Positions 44,518 to 54,598 of a DNA stretch of 64,000 bases are shown here, piece after piece. A program made the position numbers and the translations under genes. Below the pieces are notes generated by a model that was not told the DNA's origin, ran no database searches, and was given only the letters and a program-made list of their open reading frames with translations. The DNA comes from Rostrohypoxylon terebratum (lineage: Eukaryota; Ascomycota; Sordariomycetes; Xylariales; Hypoxylaceae): positions 1 to 64,000 of the forward strand of contig MU385987.1 of assembly GCA_022497145.1 (NCBI GenBank). Direction: 5' to 3'. How positions within the stretch are numbered: the first letter of the stretch is position 1; every line of letters begins with the position of its first letter.

Positions 44518-45781
44518 CTAGCATAAAATAGCCCATTCGCAGACAACATTCCACCTCCCTTGACCCGGAAGCGATATCTCCCAAGTCGGTCTTCCCACAC
44601 CTACCACCATACCAGGTTGTACATCTTGTCTTCTTTCCAACCCGACGATCCTCGGGCTGCCTGCGAGCACTATCCTCGTACTCTTCATCTTTGTATCACG
44701 TGTCTCCGTAATAGCGTCATCCTCATCTCCGATAACCCTTCCAAGAACCAACGCCATACCAACCGCCGCCCTAACCTCCTCAACCCTAATCTTCGCAACC
44801 CAGTCCCCATTTCCACTCCTCCTGGCCGCCTCGGCACCGGCCCACGCATCTACAAACCAATCCCTTACCTCGGCCGCCAAACCACCGGGCACGTACTTCG
44901 CGCCCTTGCCCCTGCGGTGCGGGGAGAAGGCATCTGGCAACGGATCGCTCTGGTGCGCGCCCTCGGGCACCTCGGTAGGCTTGAAGCGCGGCGCTTTAAG
45001 GAAAGTGGGTTGGTGCTGGGCGGAGGTTGGGGAGCGCGGGTTTAGCGGGGACAGAGGCTGCGACGATGCGGGGTCTAAGGGGAAGGGTGGTGGGGAGGAG
45101 GAAGTTGTGTCGTGCATGATGAGGTCGTGGTCTGCGTTTGTGTGTTCGTCATCGGGGAGAGTATGATGTTGAGGCGAGGATGTTGACTCGAAGCCGAAGT
45201 CGGAAGATATCGATATACGGCGGCGTTTAGGGGACCGGTGTCTGAGGTCATCTTCGCTCTCGCTGGTTTCCTCGTTTTCGTGAGCGTGGTCGTGTTCACT
45301 ATCTTCGCCTCTGATGGGCGATGATTCGGGTACAGCTGAGTCATCTGTGTCTACGTCGTGAACCTCGATTGGGTCATCCCGATGCGCACCACCTCCGTCC
45401 CCATCACCCCGTTCAACGAAAGGCGGCGAGCTGTCAATGACATCGTGAATCGGATCTGTAGCCCGAGGCGTCGGGCGCACGAACGATGGGGCTCCTGATC
45501 GAGCCGGCGCAGGCGTTGGGATGCTAGAAGACGGCCCTGTTCCCGCTCCTCCTCCAGGAGGCCCCCTAGGCGTCGAGTGGAGAGAGAAGCGCGGCGTGTT
45601 CTGGAACTGCTGGCCACCGCTGTGGAAGGCCTTCGGCGTCTCTGTTTTCGGCTGCGACCGCTTCGGTACTAGGAACCGGTGGGGTGTTGGGGTCTGTTGC
45701 AATTAGTTATCATATATTACTCAGAAGCACAAGTATGTCTGCTGAAACCTAGGTGAGGCTTACAGCCGGCGGAGGTGCCAT
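44518..45781 (-). CDS. Disordered protein with possible OB-like C-terminal domain
   Basis: Two exons (45764-45781, 44518-45693) give 397 residues. Exon 1 codes only six residues (MAPPPA), joined to TPTPHRFLVPKRSQPK. Residues 1 to about 260 are disordered, rich in Pro, Ser, Asp, His and Glu, with many SP/TP sites and a basic patch (RSPKRRRISISSDFGFES). The last 130 residues look folded: RDWFVDAWAGAEAARRSG, VAKIRVEEVRAAVGMALVLG, STRIVLAGSPRIVGLERR, PGMVVGVGRPTWEISL and WNVVCEWAI. The alternation of short strands and glycines suggests a beta-barrel of OB type, as in telomere or recombination factors, but this is inference. I do not recognise the family. The basic patch suggests nuclear location. 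The gene has many GC-rich shadow frames that are not real. Confidence 0.75.
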
Positions 45782-46543
45782 GGTTATCTACTCATCAGGG
45801 CATCGTCTTGAATGCTCGATCCGATCGACAGAACCCCGGTGGTGGTGATGCGTGCCTCGGATTTTGGTAATGAACATGTAGATTTTCCATAATTAGTATC
45901 GTAATATCACTCTACCAATATCATGTCTTTTCGCAGCGTGTCAGACGAAACTCTGGCTATTTTGACATGAGTGATGGTAAATCAAGATGTGATAATCCAC
46001 GGCGGGCGGGATGGCGGGATGGCGGAAAGTTACAGCGACCGTTCAGCGTGGGCAGCGAAACCTTAACCTTAGTAACTCATGACGTAAGTTGGTTTATGTA
46101 ATACTTTCCGCGAGCTAGGTACTAGGTATGTAGGTTCTGGAAATATGGCACTCCAGGCCACTAATCCTCCTATAAATACGAGAGACCTAGCGCACTCTAG
46201 TGCCCTAACACTTACCTAACTGCACTATACAAAACTATAAAGCCCTAGGCACAGATAACCTTCAGTATCCCCCACACGATTTCCGAAGCACTAATTCTGG
46301 GTGAGGGGATACTCACATAAACTTACTAACTCCTTAGTCATACCAAACATGTATACCTGCTATCAAGAATCACATTAATAAGACCAAACCCATATTTACT
46401 TATTCACAATTGTCTTCCTATTCAGACATTTATATGCCTATACCTACGCCGACGCCTATGCTACGAGAACCAAGCACCAAGCCCATAAAAAGCGTACCTA
46501 TGTAGAAACAGCATCCATCATGTAGTCAATCCAGCCGGAAGTC
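45782..46543. other. Intergenic spacer
   Basis: Upstream of the disordered-protein gene and downstream of MRC1, both on the minus strand. A GAGCTAGGTACTAGGTATG run lies near 46113. No gene is seen. Confidence 0.5.
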
Positions 46544-49500
46544 CTACTCAAACTTGCCGCCCCCGAACAACCCGCCAACGACCTTCCCTCTCCCTTCAGC
46601 ACCCTTCCACTTCTTAGCCTCGCGTCTCTTCTCCGCGTCTGCAACCGCGGCGCGCCTTTCGTTTTCTCTCGCGAAGTAGTTGATTCCCGATCGTTTCCCT
46701 GCCGTTTTCTTTAACTTGCCGTCTTCCGCCTTACTCGCGCCTAGACCTAGACTACCCGTGTTTTCGGATGGGGTGCTAGCACCACTAGAGGATGTGGAGG
46801 AGTTAGATATGAGCGAGTTGGTCGTCGCTCGTCTGAGCAATGCTGGAACCTTGAAGCCGCCCGTTCCAGAGGCTGACGGTGCCGCAAATGCGAGACGTGA
46901 GTTGCTGGCTGTTGATAGTGAGGATGAGTCTCGCTTCAACTTGATACGGTCTACCACTTCCGCGGTTCGGTTCTCCTTGTTAGAGGACGCAGATTTCGGT
47001 CGCTCCTCGTCCTCACCATCGGACCCCATTTCTGTAGCAGGAATAATAGATGCGGCGGAACCGTTGGGTTCGTCAAGCAGGTCGGACAGTTCTCTTCGGA
47101 CATCCGTAATTGAGGTGGGACGGACGCCACCTCTCGTACGATGGGCGTTGGGTGGCGGGCGTGGAGCGTGGTCACCCTCATGAGCGCGTTTGCGTCCATC
47201 GGGAGGCTGACTATCTGGAATGGACTGCTCCGCTGCTGCGGAATCCTTACTCTGTCCCTGGCTTTGGCTTTCTTCGCCCGTGCTCTCATGCGCGGAATCC
47301 GTGATATTTTCGAAGTCAATCTCAGAGTCACTACCCATATCCTCTATACTCTTGAGGAACGCTGCCGTGCGTGAATTTTCAGCAATTTTACTGATACGTT
47401 CGTCCTTGAACAACGCTTTTCGCATCTTCTCAAACTGGCGGCGCTTCATGCGTCGTCGAGCCTCGCCCTCGTCGTCGGAATCTGATAGGTCAAAGTCGTG
47501 ATTGCCGCCACCGCCACGACGACGCTTGCGTAGCATACCCGTGGTGATATCACGGAACAGCTTGTCGACTTGGGCCGCATCTGCTGCGCGTTCTCGATCA
47601 CTGTGTAGCCGTAAGCCTATGTTTAAGGATAGAGGAAAAGAAAAATTACTTACGCAAAGAACCCAGCCAGTTTCGCGGCATCGGCATTGTTGTTGACGGT
47701 ATCGTCAATCATCTCCTTGACCAGTTCCTCATCTTCCTCGCTCGAGTCCTCGCCATCAGCCCCACCAAGACCTGCATACTCATCCTCGGATTCCTCGGCT
47801 TGCTCCTCGACCATTTCGTTAGCCTTGCTCTTTTTCTTGTCAAATTTCTCTTGCATGCGCTTCTTCTTCCTAGCTGCCTTCTCCATCACCTTGAAAGCGC
47901 TTGCCGCGGCCTTCGACCCCGCCTCGGCGTCCCTGGAAGCGGGACTAGGACTTCCAGGAACGTCGGGGTATGCCAAAGTTGCAGATGCTAAGGTTGAAGG
48001 CCTGCGACGTATAAGTCTACCCGTTCTTTTCACGAGAGGCGACTCTTGGATAGTTTCGTAGTCTGGTGCCTCATTAAGCAAAACAGTATCCGTTGTAGAT
48101 TGGGGCGCATCGATGAACCGCTGCTTAAGCGGAGAGTAGTCTTGGAAGCCCCCATCTTGAGTAGGTTCGATGAGATCTGTCATTTGGGTTGCGTCCATTT
48201 GCATTAAAGTATCGAAGCCGTGAACTTGCGATTGTGAAAAGTGCAATTGCACACCTTGAGTTTGCGTTTCACGGGCTTGTGTATCCAGCTCTGGCTTCTT
48301 CTGGCTGTCGAGAACCATGTTGTCCTGGGATTGGCCTGCCGTGGCAGAGAATTGAGAATCAGGGAAGTTGTCAATACTGGCACTTAACGGTAGCGGAGAT
48401 CCATTAGCTAGTCCGGCTTGACTATCGTCCATGGTACCGGCGAAAATTTGGGTAAGTCCAAGACCTGCTGGCGCTGCGACAGGCACGGGGAGTCCAGGGA
48501 TAAAGGTCTTTGTAGCGGACCGTAGAACTGACGTCGGAATCTTTGGAGAGCTTAGATGGGCGGCAGATGGAGACTTCCAGTGACCAGTTTTAGGTTTCGG
48601 AGTCGCTTCAACCTCATCCTCGTCATCTGAAACAATCTGCACATGCTTCTTCGGACGGCGGGATTTTCTCGTAGGGAGCTGCTCGTCCGCCTCGTCCGCC
48701 TCGTCGTCAGAAGCTACGTGTCGGGTGGCTTTCGGTGTCTGCTCCTCTTCTAATTCTCTATCGTCCTCTGCTTCGTCCTCGACCATTGGATTCGTTGCGG
48801 GCTCTTCTTCCTCATCTCCGTTCTCAGCATCATCCATCTCGTCATCTTCATCACCCTCTTCTTCCGAGCCAGAAAGTTCGATTTCAGCCGGTTCCTCTTT
48901 CTCACTCTCCTCATAGCTATCGTCGTCGCTCTCGTCCCAAGCCAGGGGATCGTTCTCCCCGTTTTCTCTTTTCTCTTTCCGTGCCTTTTTGGCGTCCTCG
49001 CGTTCTCGTTGCATAATCTCCTCAACCTCTTGGCGAGCTCGGGCAACGATATCTTCGACTTGGTCTCTCTCCCGCTGGCGCTCTTCTTCGGTTTGGACGG
49101 TGATACCTTTGGACCTCAGGAATTCTAGACGCCTATCTCGTTCTAATTTGGCTTGGGCTCTGGCGCGCTGCTGTAGAGACATTTGAAGCTCAGCGGGCGT
49201 CATCGATGGCCTGGCCTTCCGACCTCGGGTCGGCTCTCGCGGAGGAGAGGAGAGATGGGCTAGACGACGTAGCACATTCATTGAGTTAGATTCCTGGGCT
49301 TTCTTTTCAGGAAGTTTGTTAAAAATCGCGTCTATCTTCCCTTTCTTTGAGGCAGTAATTTCCAACTCGTCATCGGAATCTATCGTGACCAGATTTGCCT
49401 GTATTGGAGGCATCTTGACACGGACTTGGCGTTTTGGCTTGCTTGCCACTGTCTTCGTCTCCGTAGGCTCGGCCGGAGGTTCGACGGCTTTGCCTTTACC

Positions 49501-50673
49501 TTTGTCCTCCTTCTTCTGTTGCGCCACGACTTCTTCTAAGCTAGGCAATTCATCTTCATCTTCCGGTGATACAGTATCTAACTGCACGGTAATGGCTGAA
49601 GCTTTCGGTGTAGTGTCACCGTCCTGTACGGATTTGGGGGCTAACGGTGGAGAGCTTGGAGGAGTTCCCGCATCTGGCATATCGGCATCGGTATGCTGCG
49701 AGCCCGGCGTCGTTGGTCGGCTTGAGCTAACGGGCTTACTCTCGCTAGGTTTCGTCTCACTAGGTTTCGCTTCTCTTCTAAAATTGAAACGCTCAAATAG
49801 CGAATCTTTGGTGATCTTCTTCTTAGTCTTGGCTTCGTGAGCAAGTTGCAAGCTTCGACTTATTCGCTGCGTCTCGCGGTTCATCTCTTCCAAGGCCTTC
49901 TTGCTAGCCTTACGAGCAGCCGGACGGGAACCTTTCTGCGTGAGTTGACGGCCGCCATCATCGTCTGTGATATCAGATGCGTCGTCATCGACTTCCGACT
50001 CGGCAGGAATCTGTTCTGCCATTCGCTCGGCACGTTCCTGGTCCTTGCGTTTCTGTTCTGCCTCCTTAGCAAGCCTTTCTTCCCGCTTCTTAGCTATGAG
50101 AGCCATGAAGCGTTCGCTCTTTCCTGCGATTGGCGGTAATTCCTCGTCTGTATCGGATTCGGCTGCGGCTTGACGCAGAGCTACTGGTGTCTCAGGTGCC
50201 GGCGTAACGAAGAGACCAGGTGATGCAGGCCTTTCGGGGTCTTCTGTGATTTCCGGCGTAGCTTGTCGATTAGGTCTCGCTAGTCGTCTCCGCGGGAGAG
50301 TGCTGATATCTTCCTCGTCGTCATCTGCGTTTGTTGATTCGCCATTACTCTCTATGCTCTTCTGAGCTTTGGCCGGTGCATTCGTGTCATCAACTCTCAT
50401 TCGCCCAGCAAGTCGTCCTCGGGGTCTAACGATCTCTTCCTCTTCTTCATCACTCTCTGTATCCTCTGTAGCTTGTAGACCAGTATTAGAGATGATGGCT
50501 TTGTCGGTGGATTTGAATAAAGTCTTGGGGTCAATTGGACCGCTAGACTCGTCGTCTGAGTCTGCATCGTCTACAGCTGCCAACATAGCCTGGATCTTGG
50601 ATCTAGGAGACAGTTGAGGTGATGTAGGGGCGGAAGTGCCCTCGGCAGGCGACGGTAATCGAGTAGAAGCCAT
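46544..50673 (-). CDS. MRC1: DNA replication checkpoint mediator Mrc1 (claspin family)
   Basis: Two exons (47654-50673, 46544-47600) give 1358 residues. The protein is mostly acidic and disordered with many SQ/TQ sites in the central part (DSQFSATAGQSQ, ETQTQGVQLHFSQSQVHG, DATQMTDLIEPTQDGG), as expected for targets of Mec1/ATR. The conserved MRC1-like domain is recognisable around KVMEKAARKKKRMQEKFDKK, GLGGADGEDSSEEDEELVKE, NADAAKLAGFFADRERAA (rebuilt over the 53-bp intron), VDKLFRDITTGMLRKRRRG and DFDLSDSDDEGEARRRMKRR. Mrc1 travels with the replication fork, couples the CMG helicase to polymerase epsilon and passes the stall signal to the Rad53/Cds1 kinase. Long acidic and Lys-rich helical repeats (EEERQRERDQ type) lie at about residues 530-590. 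The promoter carries an MBF-type site. Confidence 0.93.
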
Positions 50674-51796
50674 TATGGCTACTCAGATACTCAATCAGTT
50701 GGGGGATGCAATTGAGTTTTTTTTGATCTCATGAAGACATAATGTATAGAAACCGATATTTGAATGGCAGACCTAAACATGTATGTACCCAGAAGTCAAT
50801 GTTTGTGTTAAAACACTGTGGTGTGGGGGCTGGAGCAATTACATGTTAAAAGTAACTTTCCCCTTCCCCCTGTACGCGCTTTGACTTTAACAAGACGCGT
50901 ATTTCGCGTCAAGCTCCGCGACTCACATGCAGCAATCCGATCAAATACGGGCCTGCATAATTTCTGACCAATCACTGAGCTTATAACTGCAGGGGTTTTT
51001 AAAACAATCTGCAATTTCAATTCTTACATAATCACATCGTGCTATGTAGGACGTATAATTGACCAACTAAATTTATAATATGTGCATCACTTATAAGTCT
51101 TCAGAACGTTTTTTTTTTTTCAAATGTGCATAGCATTACTGCTGATAGTTAGACACTTGCTATCCATCTATCCACAACGTGATGTGATCCAGCAAGAAAT
51201 TGGGGGGTGCTTCCTACGTAACGTAGGGGGTATCGGTGCAATACAGTACATATCCGCCAAAGAGCAAACGCCGAAAACCAGCCCCCGTCGTCCTCGTTTT
51301 CAGTGTTCATACAGCCAAAAGCAATGCGACCGAAAAAAAATAACTCCTGGATGCCAAATGCTGATGCAAACCACATACTCCCGAAGAAAAATATGTCAAG
51401 GTGCGTAGGGTATGAAGGTGTACGATCACCTCAGAGACAATGTCTCGTAGCCATCTAAGGCTGGTAGCAATAGTAGTTGGTAATGGTATAGTAACCGCGT
51501 GAACGCCCCATCATATATAGTGTAGCAAGCACGCAAACCGACCCCCAGCTATGTCTCTGGAAGCCCAAAAAGGATCAGAGCCGTGCGGGCCTGAGTTGAG
51601 CAATGTAATTAGCATGACGACGCGGTCGAGGTTTGGCCCGGACCGGGGATACCAGATCTGCAGAAAAGAGCATGTCGTTAGATGATCTGCAGTTCTCAGG
51701 TTCAGAAGATGCCGATGCCTTGGGGCTGATCTGGGTCTCGGGTGGTAATTCATCGTGATCTCCAATCGTGTTCGATGGCTCCTTCTTTTCCCCCTT
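50674..51796. other. MRC1 promoter and HFI1 downstream flank
   Basis: Intergenic DNA between two minus-strand genes. Apart from the MCB-like site there is a T12 run near 51109-51120. No coding frame with ATG and motif is supported. Confidence 0.5.
50895..50910. promoter_or_regulatory. MCB/E2F-like site upstream of MRC1
   Basis: ACGCGT at 50895-50900 is followed at once by ATTTCGCGTC, about 220 bp upstream of the MRC1 start codon. ACGCGT is the MCB core bound by MBF (Mbp1-Swi6) and TTTCGCG is E2F-like. Both drive G1/S transcription of replication genes in fungi, which fits MRC1. Binding is inferred. Confidence 0.5.
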
Positions 51797-53337
51797 CTAA
51801 GGGACAGCTAAGCAAGAATCCAATATACCATCGAGCATCGATGAATCCTGAGGGTTTGTACCCTCCCATGTTAAAGGCTCTTCGTCGATATCCATCGGGT
51901 CGGGGTAGGTGTCACCGTTCGTAAGAGCGCGAACGCCGCTGCCGTTACCATTAACATTATCCGCTTTTGAGTCTCCGTAATCTATCGGCTTGCGGCCGTG
52001 AAGCCATGTGTAGTTGTTGTAATGTTCTAACTCGCCGTCTCTGTATGTCAATATCACCGACTTCTTGATTATTGGGAAAGTGCTAATGCCACAATCACCG
52101 ATCGACAAGGCGAGTCGTAGATCGGCCATGCTGAGCGGGGGGCGCTCGCTTGCAGCTTTAGCTTCAATAGGCAACAGTCCGCTCTTATCACGCGTGAGTT
52201 CTCCTCTGCTGAATGCTGCCTCCTCCCGTCTTAGTTGTCGACGATATTTGTGGGTTTGGATCCAACCAGTTCCAGCGCCGAATCCGGCGCTCCCAGAATC
52301 GCCAGGGCCATTGCTCCTTGTCCTACTGAATACTGTCGAGAGGAATTCCTTGATGAAGGTCTCTGCAGCCACAGTCATAAACTGAGCAGCATCCTGACTG
52401 TGGCCATTGACAAGCCCTGTCTCGTAGCAGATGGGCAACATTCTCGACTCGATGCTCATCTGATCGGGAAATTCGCCCGACTCTACGGCTAAGGGTTGGG
52501 TGAAACGTTTTCGAATCTCGAGATCCCAATCTAAACCAGTTAGGACAAATTTGGTCCGAAGTGGGATGGAAGACACTTACTCATCTTGTTCAAATCATTA
52601 TTAGCACTCTGAGGAATATCCGGGACGCGCGTAGCCCTGCCTCGGTGATGCTCCGCGAACATATTTGCCATAGACTCGAAGGGATCAAACTACGCAAGAA
52701 GTTAGTGGTCGCGGAAACGGATGATAGACCCAAAGCAAGGATACGAACATCATTCTGAGCGAGTTCCTTGATACGACGCCGGTCACGGCTCGGAAGCTGC
52801 ATAACCTCGCCCTTCAACCTACGCTCAGCAGCATCGCCGGTGACTGGTTTGGCGCCGACATTAGTCGTAGGCTTGTCGTTGGCGGAAACCCATGGTGCAA
52901 CGCCTTGGTCTGGCATCTCTCTCGTAAGATTTCCATAGATAGCAGCAAGAAGCTGGTTGTGGAGGTGACTCTTGTCGCCATTGGCGGAGAACAAGATGGG
53001 GTCGATTCGTTCGGAATATTCGACCTGGTTCAGGCGACCTATAAATAAAACGTGTAAGTGAAATTGGCCTTTACACAGTTAGATAGCTAAGAAATTTGGA
53101 CAAAGACGAACCAAGTATAAACTGAGTGGTAGCTTCTTTGTAGCGATTCCATTGTTCATTTCCAATGGCGGATTTTAGAGCAGTGTATAGCGGTTCGAGA
53201 TCTATGCGAGCTGGAATAATTTGACTAGTTTTTGTAACTTTCTGGGTAGTGGGAGCGGAAACAGTAATAGATTTGAGAGTTGGTGTAGAAAGACTGATAG
53301 AAGGGCGGCTCAAGGCCGCCGGATCTATGTCGGGCAT
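51797..53337 (-). CDS. HFI1: SAGA subunit Hfi1/Ada1 transcriptional coactivator
   Basis: Four exons (53112-53337, 52749-53038, 52581-52689, 51797-52530) give 452 residues. The N-terminal SAGA-Tad1 region is recognisable: ARIDLEPLYTALKSAIGNEQ, WNRYKEATTQFILGRLNQVE and HLHNQLLAAIYGNLTREMPD. Further on are RRRIKELAQND, NWDLEIRKRFTQPLA, MSIESRMLPICYETGLVNGH and AAQFMTVAAETFIKEFLSTV, the histone-fold-like part that pairs with Taf12 in yeast. Ada1 holds the SAGA complex together, so it acts in the nucleus in transcription and histone acetylation. Two of the three introns begin with the uncommon donor GTTCGT (at 53111 and 52748), yet both keep the frame and join family blocks. The C-terminus carries acidic MDIDEEPLTW. 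Confidence 0.9.
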
Positions 53338-53504
53338 GTTGGACGAAAGCCGGGGATACGGGATCCGGGGATACGGGGATTCGAAATTTACGGGTGGTGA
53401 GGTGGGTTGCCGGATTGTCTTCTCAATGACCCAATTCGGAAGTGTTGATAGTTGGGGGGATACGTAAAAGAAGCGATAGGGTTGGCCGGGTTGGTTGGTA
53501 ACTG

Positions 53505-53646
53505 GTTATAGCAGGTATAGGTAGGCTGGATAGGTTGGATAGGCTGTGTTGGCTGGGTAGGCAGTCTGGCAGTCTGGCAGTCTGGCAGTATAGTGATGTG
53601 TGACTTCAGTGTTCCAGTGTTCCAGTGCGAACTCCCAGAACTCCCA
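53505..53646. repeat. Serial short tandem duplications upstream of HFI1
   Basis: Several unrelated short arrays follow each other: GGATAGGTT-like units (about 53508-53545), GGCAGTCT three times (53560-53588), GTTCCAGT twice (53611-53626) and AACTCCCAG/AACTCCCAA (53630-53647). The last lies about 310 bp upstream of the HFI1 ATG. The pattern points to repeated slippage events. Confidence 0.75.
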
Positions 53647-54257
53647 AGTTCAAAGCGCGAAAGTCGGGCGGAATTTATTTCGTATGCGCAGGACGTCGCG
53701 TGCGGGCTATGAGCACAGCGCAACTCGAAAAAAGGGTTTAAACCCCATTCATCGAGTGCGGCAAGATGATGCGATCCAAATTACAGTTTTGAAATGATGA
53801 AAAGATGTAGATAGGATGTTGTTATTTGATGAAAATCCCGTCGCCTTTCTGCTACCCATTAAGCGGGAGGTTTGGGATTGTCGTTCTACTGGATAAGTTC
53901 AAGGTTGGAAATCAGTGTACAATCGTAGAATTGGCCTAGAATTGGCCTGCGCTTCGTCAGACGAAGCCATCTGATTGGGGTTTCTGGGGATTAGATGGGG
54001 CTAGCAGGGGATCACCCTTCTGTATAGGGTACGTTATTTCAGCACCGAACAACTAGAGATTAGTGAGGGCTTATAAGTAGCGGGTACTCACTCTTACTCA
54101 GTTTAAGCTCGAGCAGGCTTGAGTTTAGCGATTTATGGCCCTAGAAGATAGTCGGTGCTTTCTAACTTTGTCGCCCGTGCGCTAGAAACTCTTGCTACCA
54201 GGTGCTATCCAGCGCTATAAGCCTTTACCTAACAGCCCAAGCAGCCTGGAAGCTACT

Positions 54258-54282
54258 ACCTAGGGTCCTAGGACCTAGGTAG
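54258..54282. repeat. CCTAGG palindrome, distant copy
   Basis: CCTAGGGTCCTAGGACCTAGG is another copy of the palindromic element clustered at 16.2-17.4 kb. It lies in the HFI1-GCP3 spacer. Confidence 0.7.
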
Positions 54283-54484
54283 CCCCTCCATGGAGGTTTA
54301 AACTTTAGGTATCGCCTTCAGTACCCGAGGTACCTACCTGTATTTCTCATACGTCGCGTCGCGCGTCGACACCAATACCACACATATTGATCCATGTGCA
54401 CATGATAGCAAGTGGTTACTATAACTACATATTGCTTCATACGAATATATCGTCTTGAATACCTAAGTTTCTTGCACTCGCTCT

Positions 54485-54486
<2 letters not shown>

Positions 54487-54515
<29 letters not shown>
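54487..54515. repeat. CACATA microsatellite
   Basis: About four and a half direct CACATA units lie some 85-110 bp upstream of the GCP3 start codon, likely inside its 5' leader. Confidence 0.85.
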
Positions 54516-54598
54516 TCATCCCCATACTCTTCTGCTTGCTACATCTCTACGAGCTAGCATCACATTGCAATCGACGACAATCATATCAAAATGACATA

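Larger units (their letters stand above)
53338..54598. other. Divergent promoter region with repeats
   Basis: Head-to-head region between HFI1 (minus) and the GCP3 gene (plus). It holds the tandem arrays and microsatellite listed separately and a CCTAGG palindrome at 54258-54281. No gene is supported. Confidence 0.55.
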
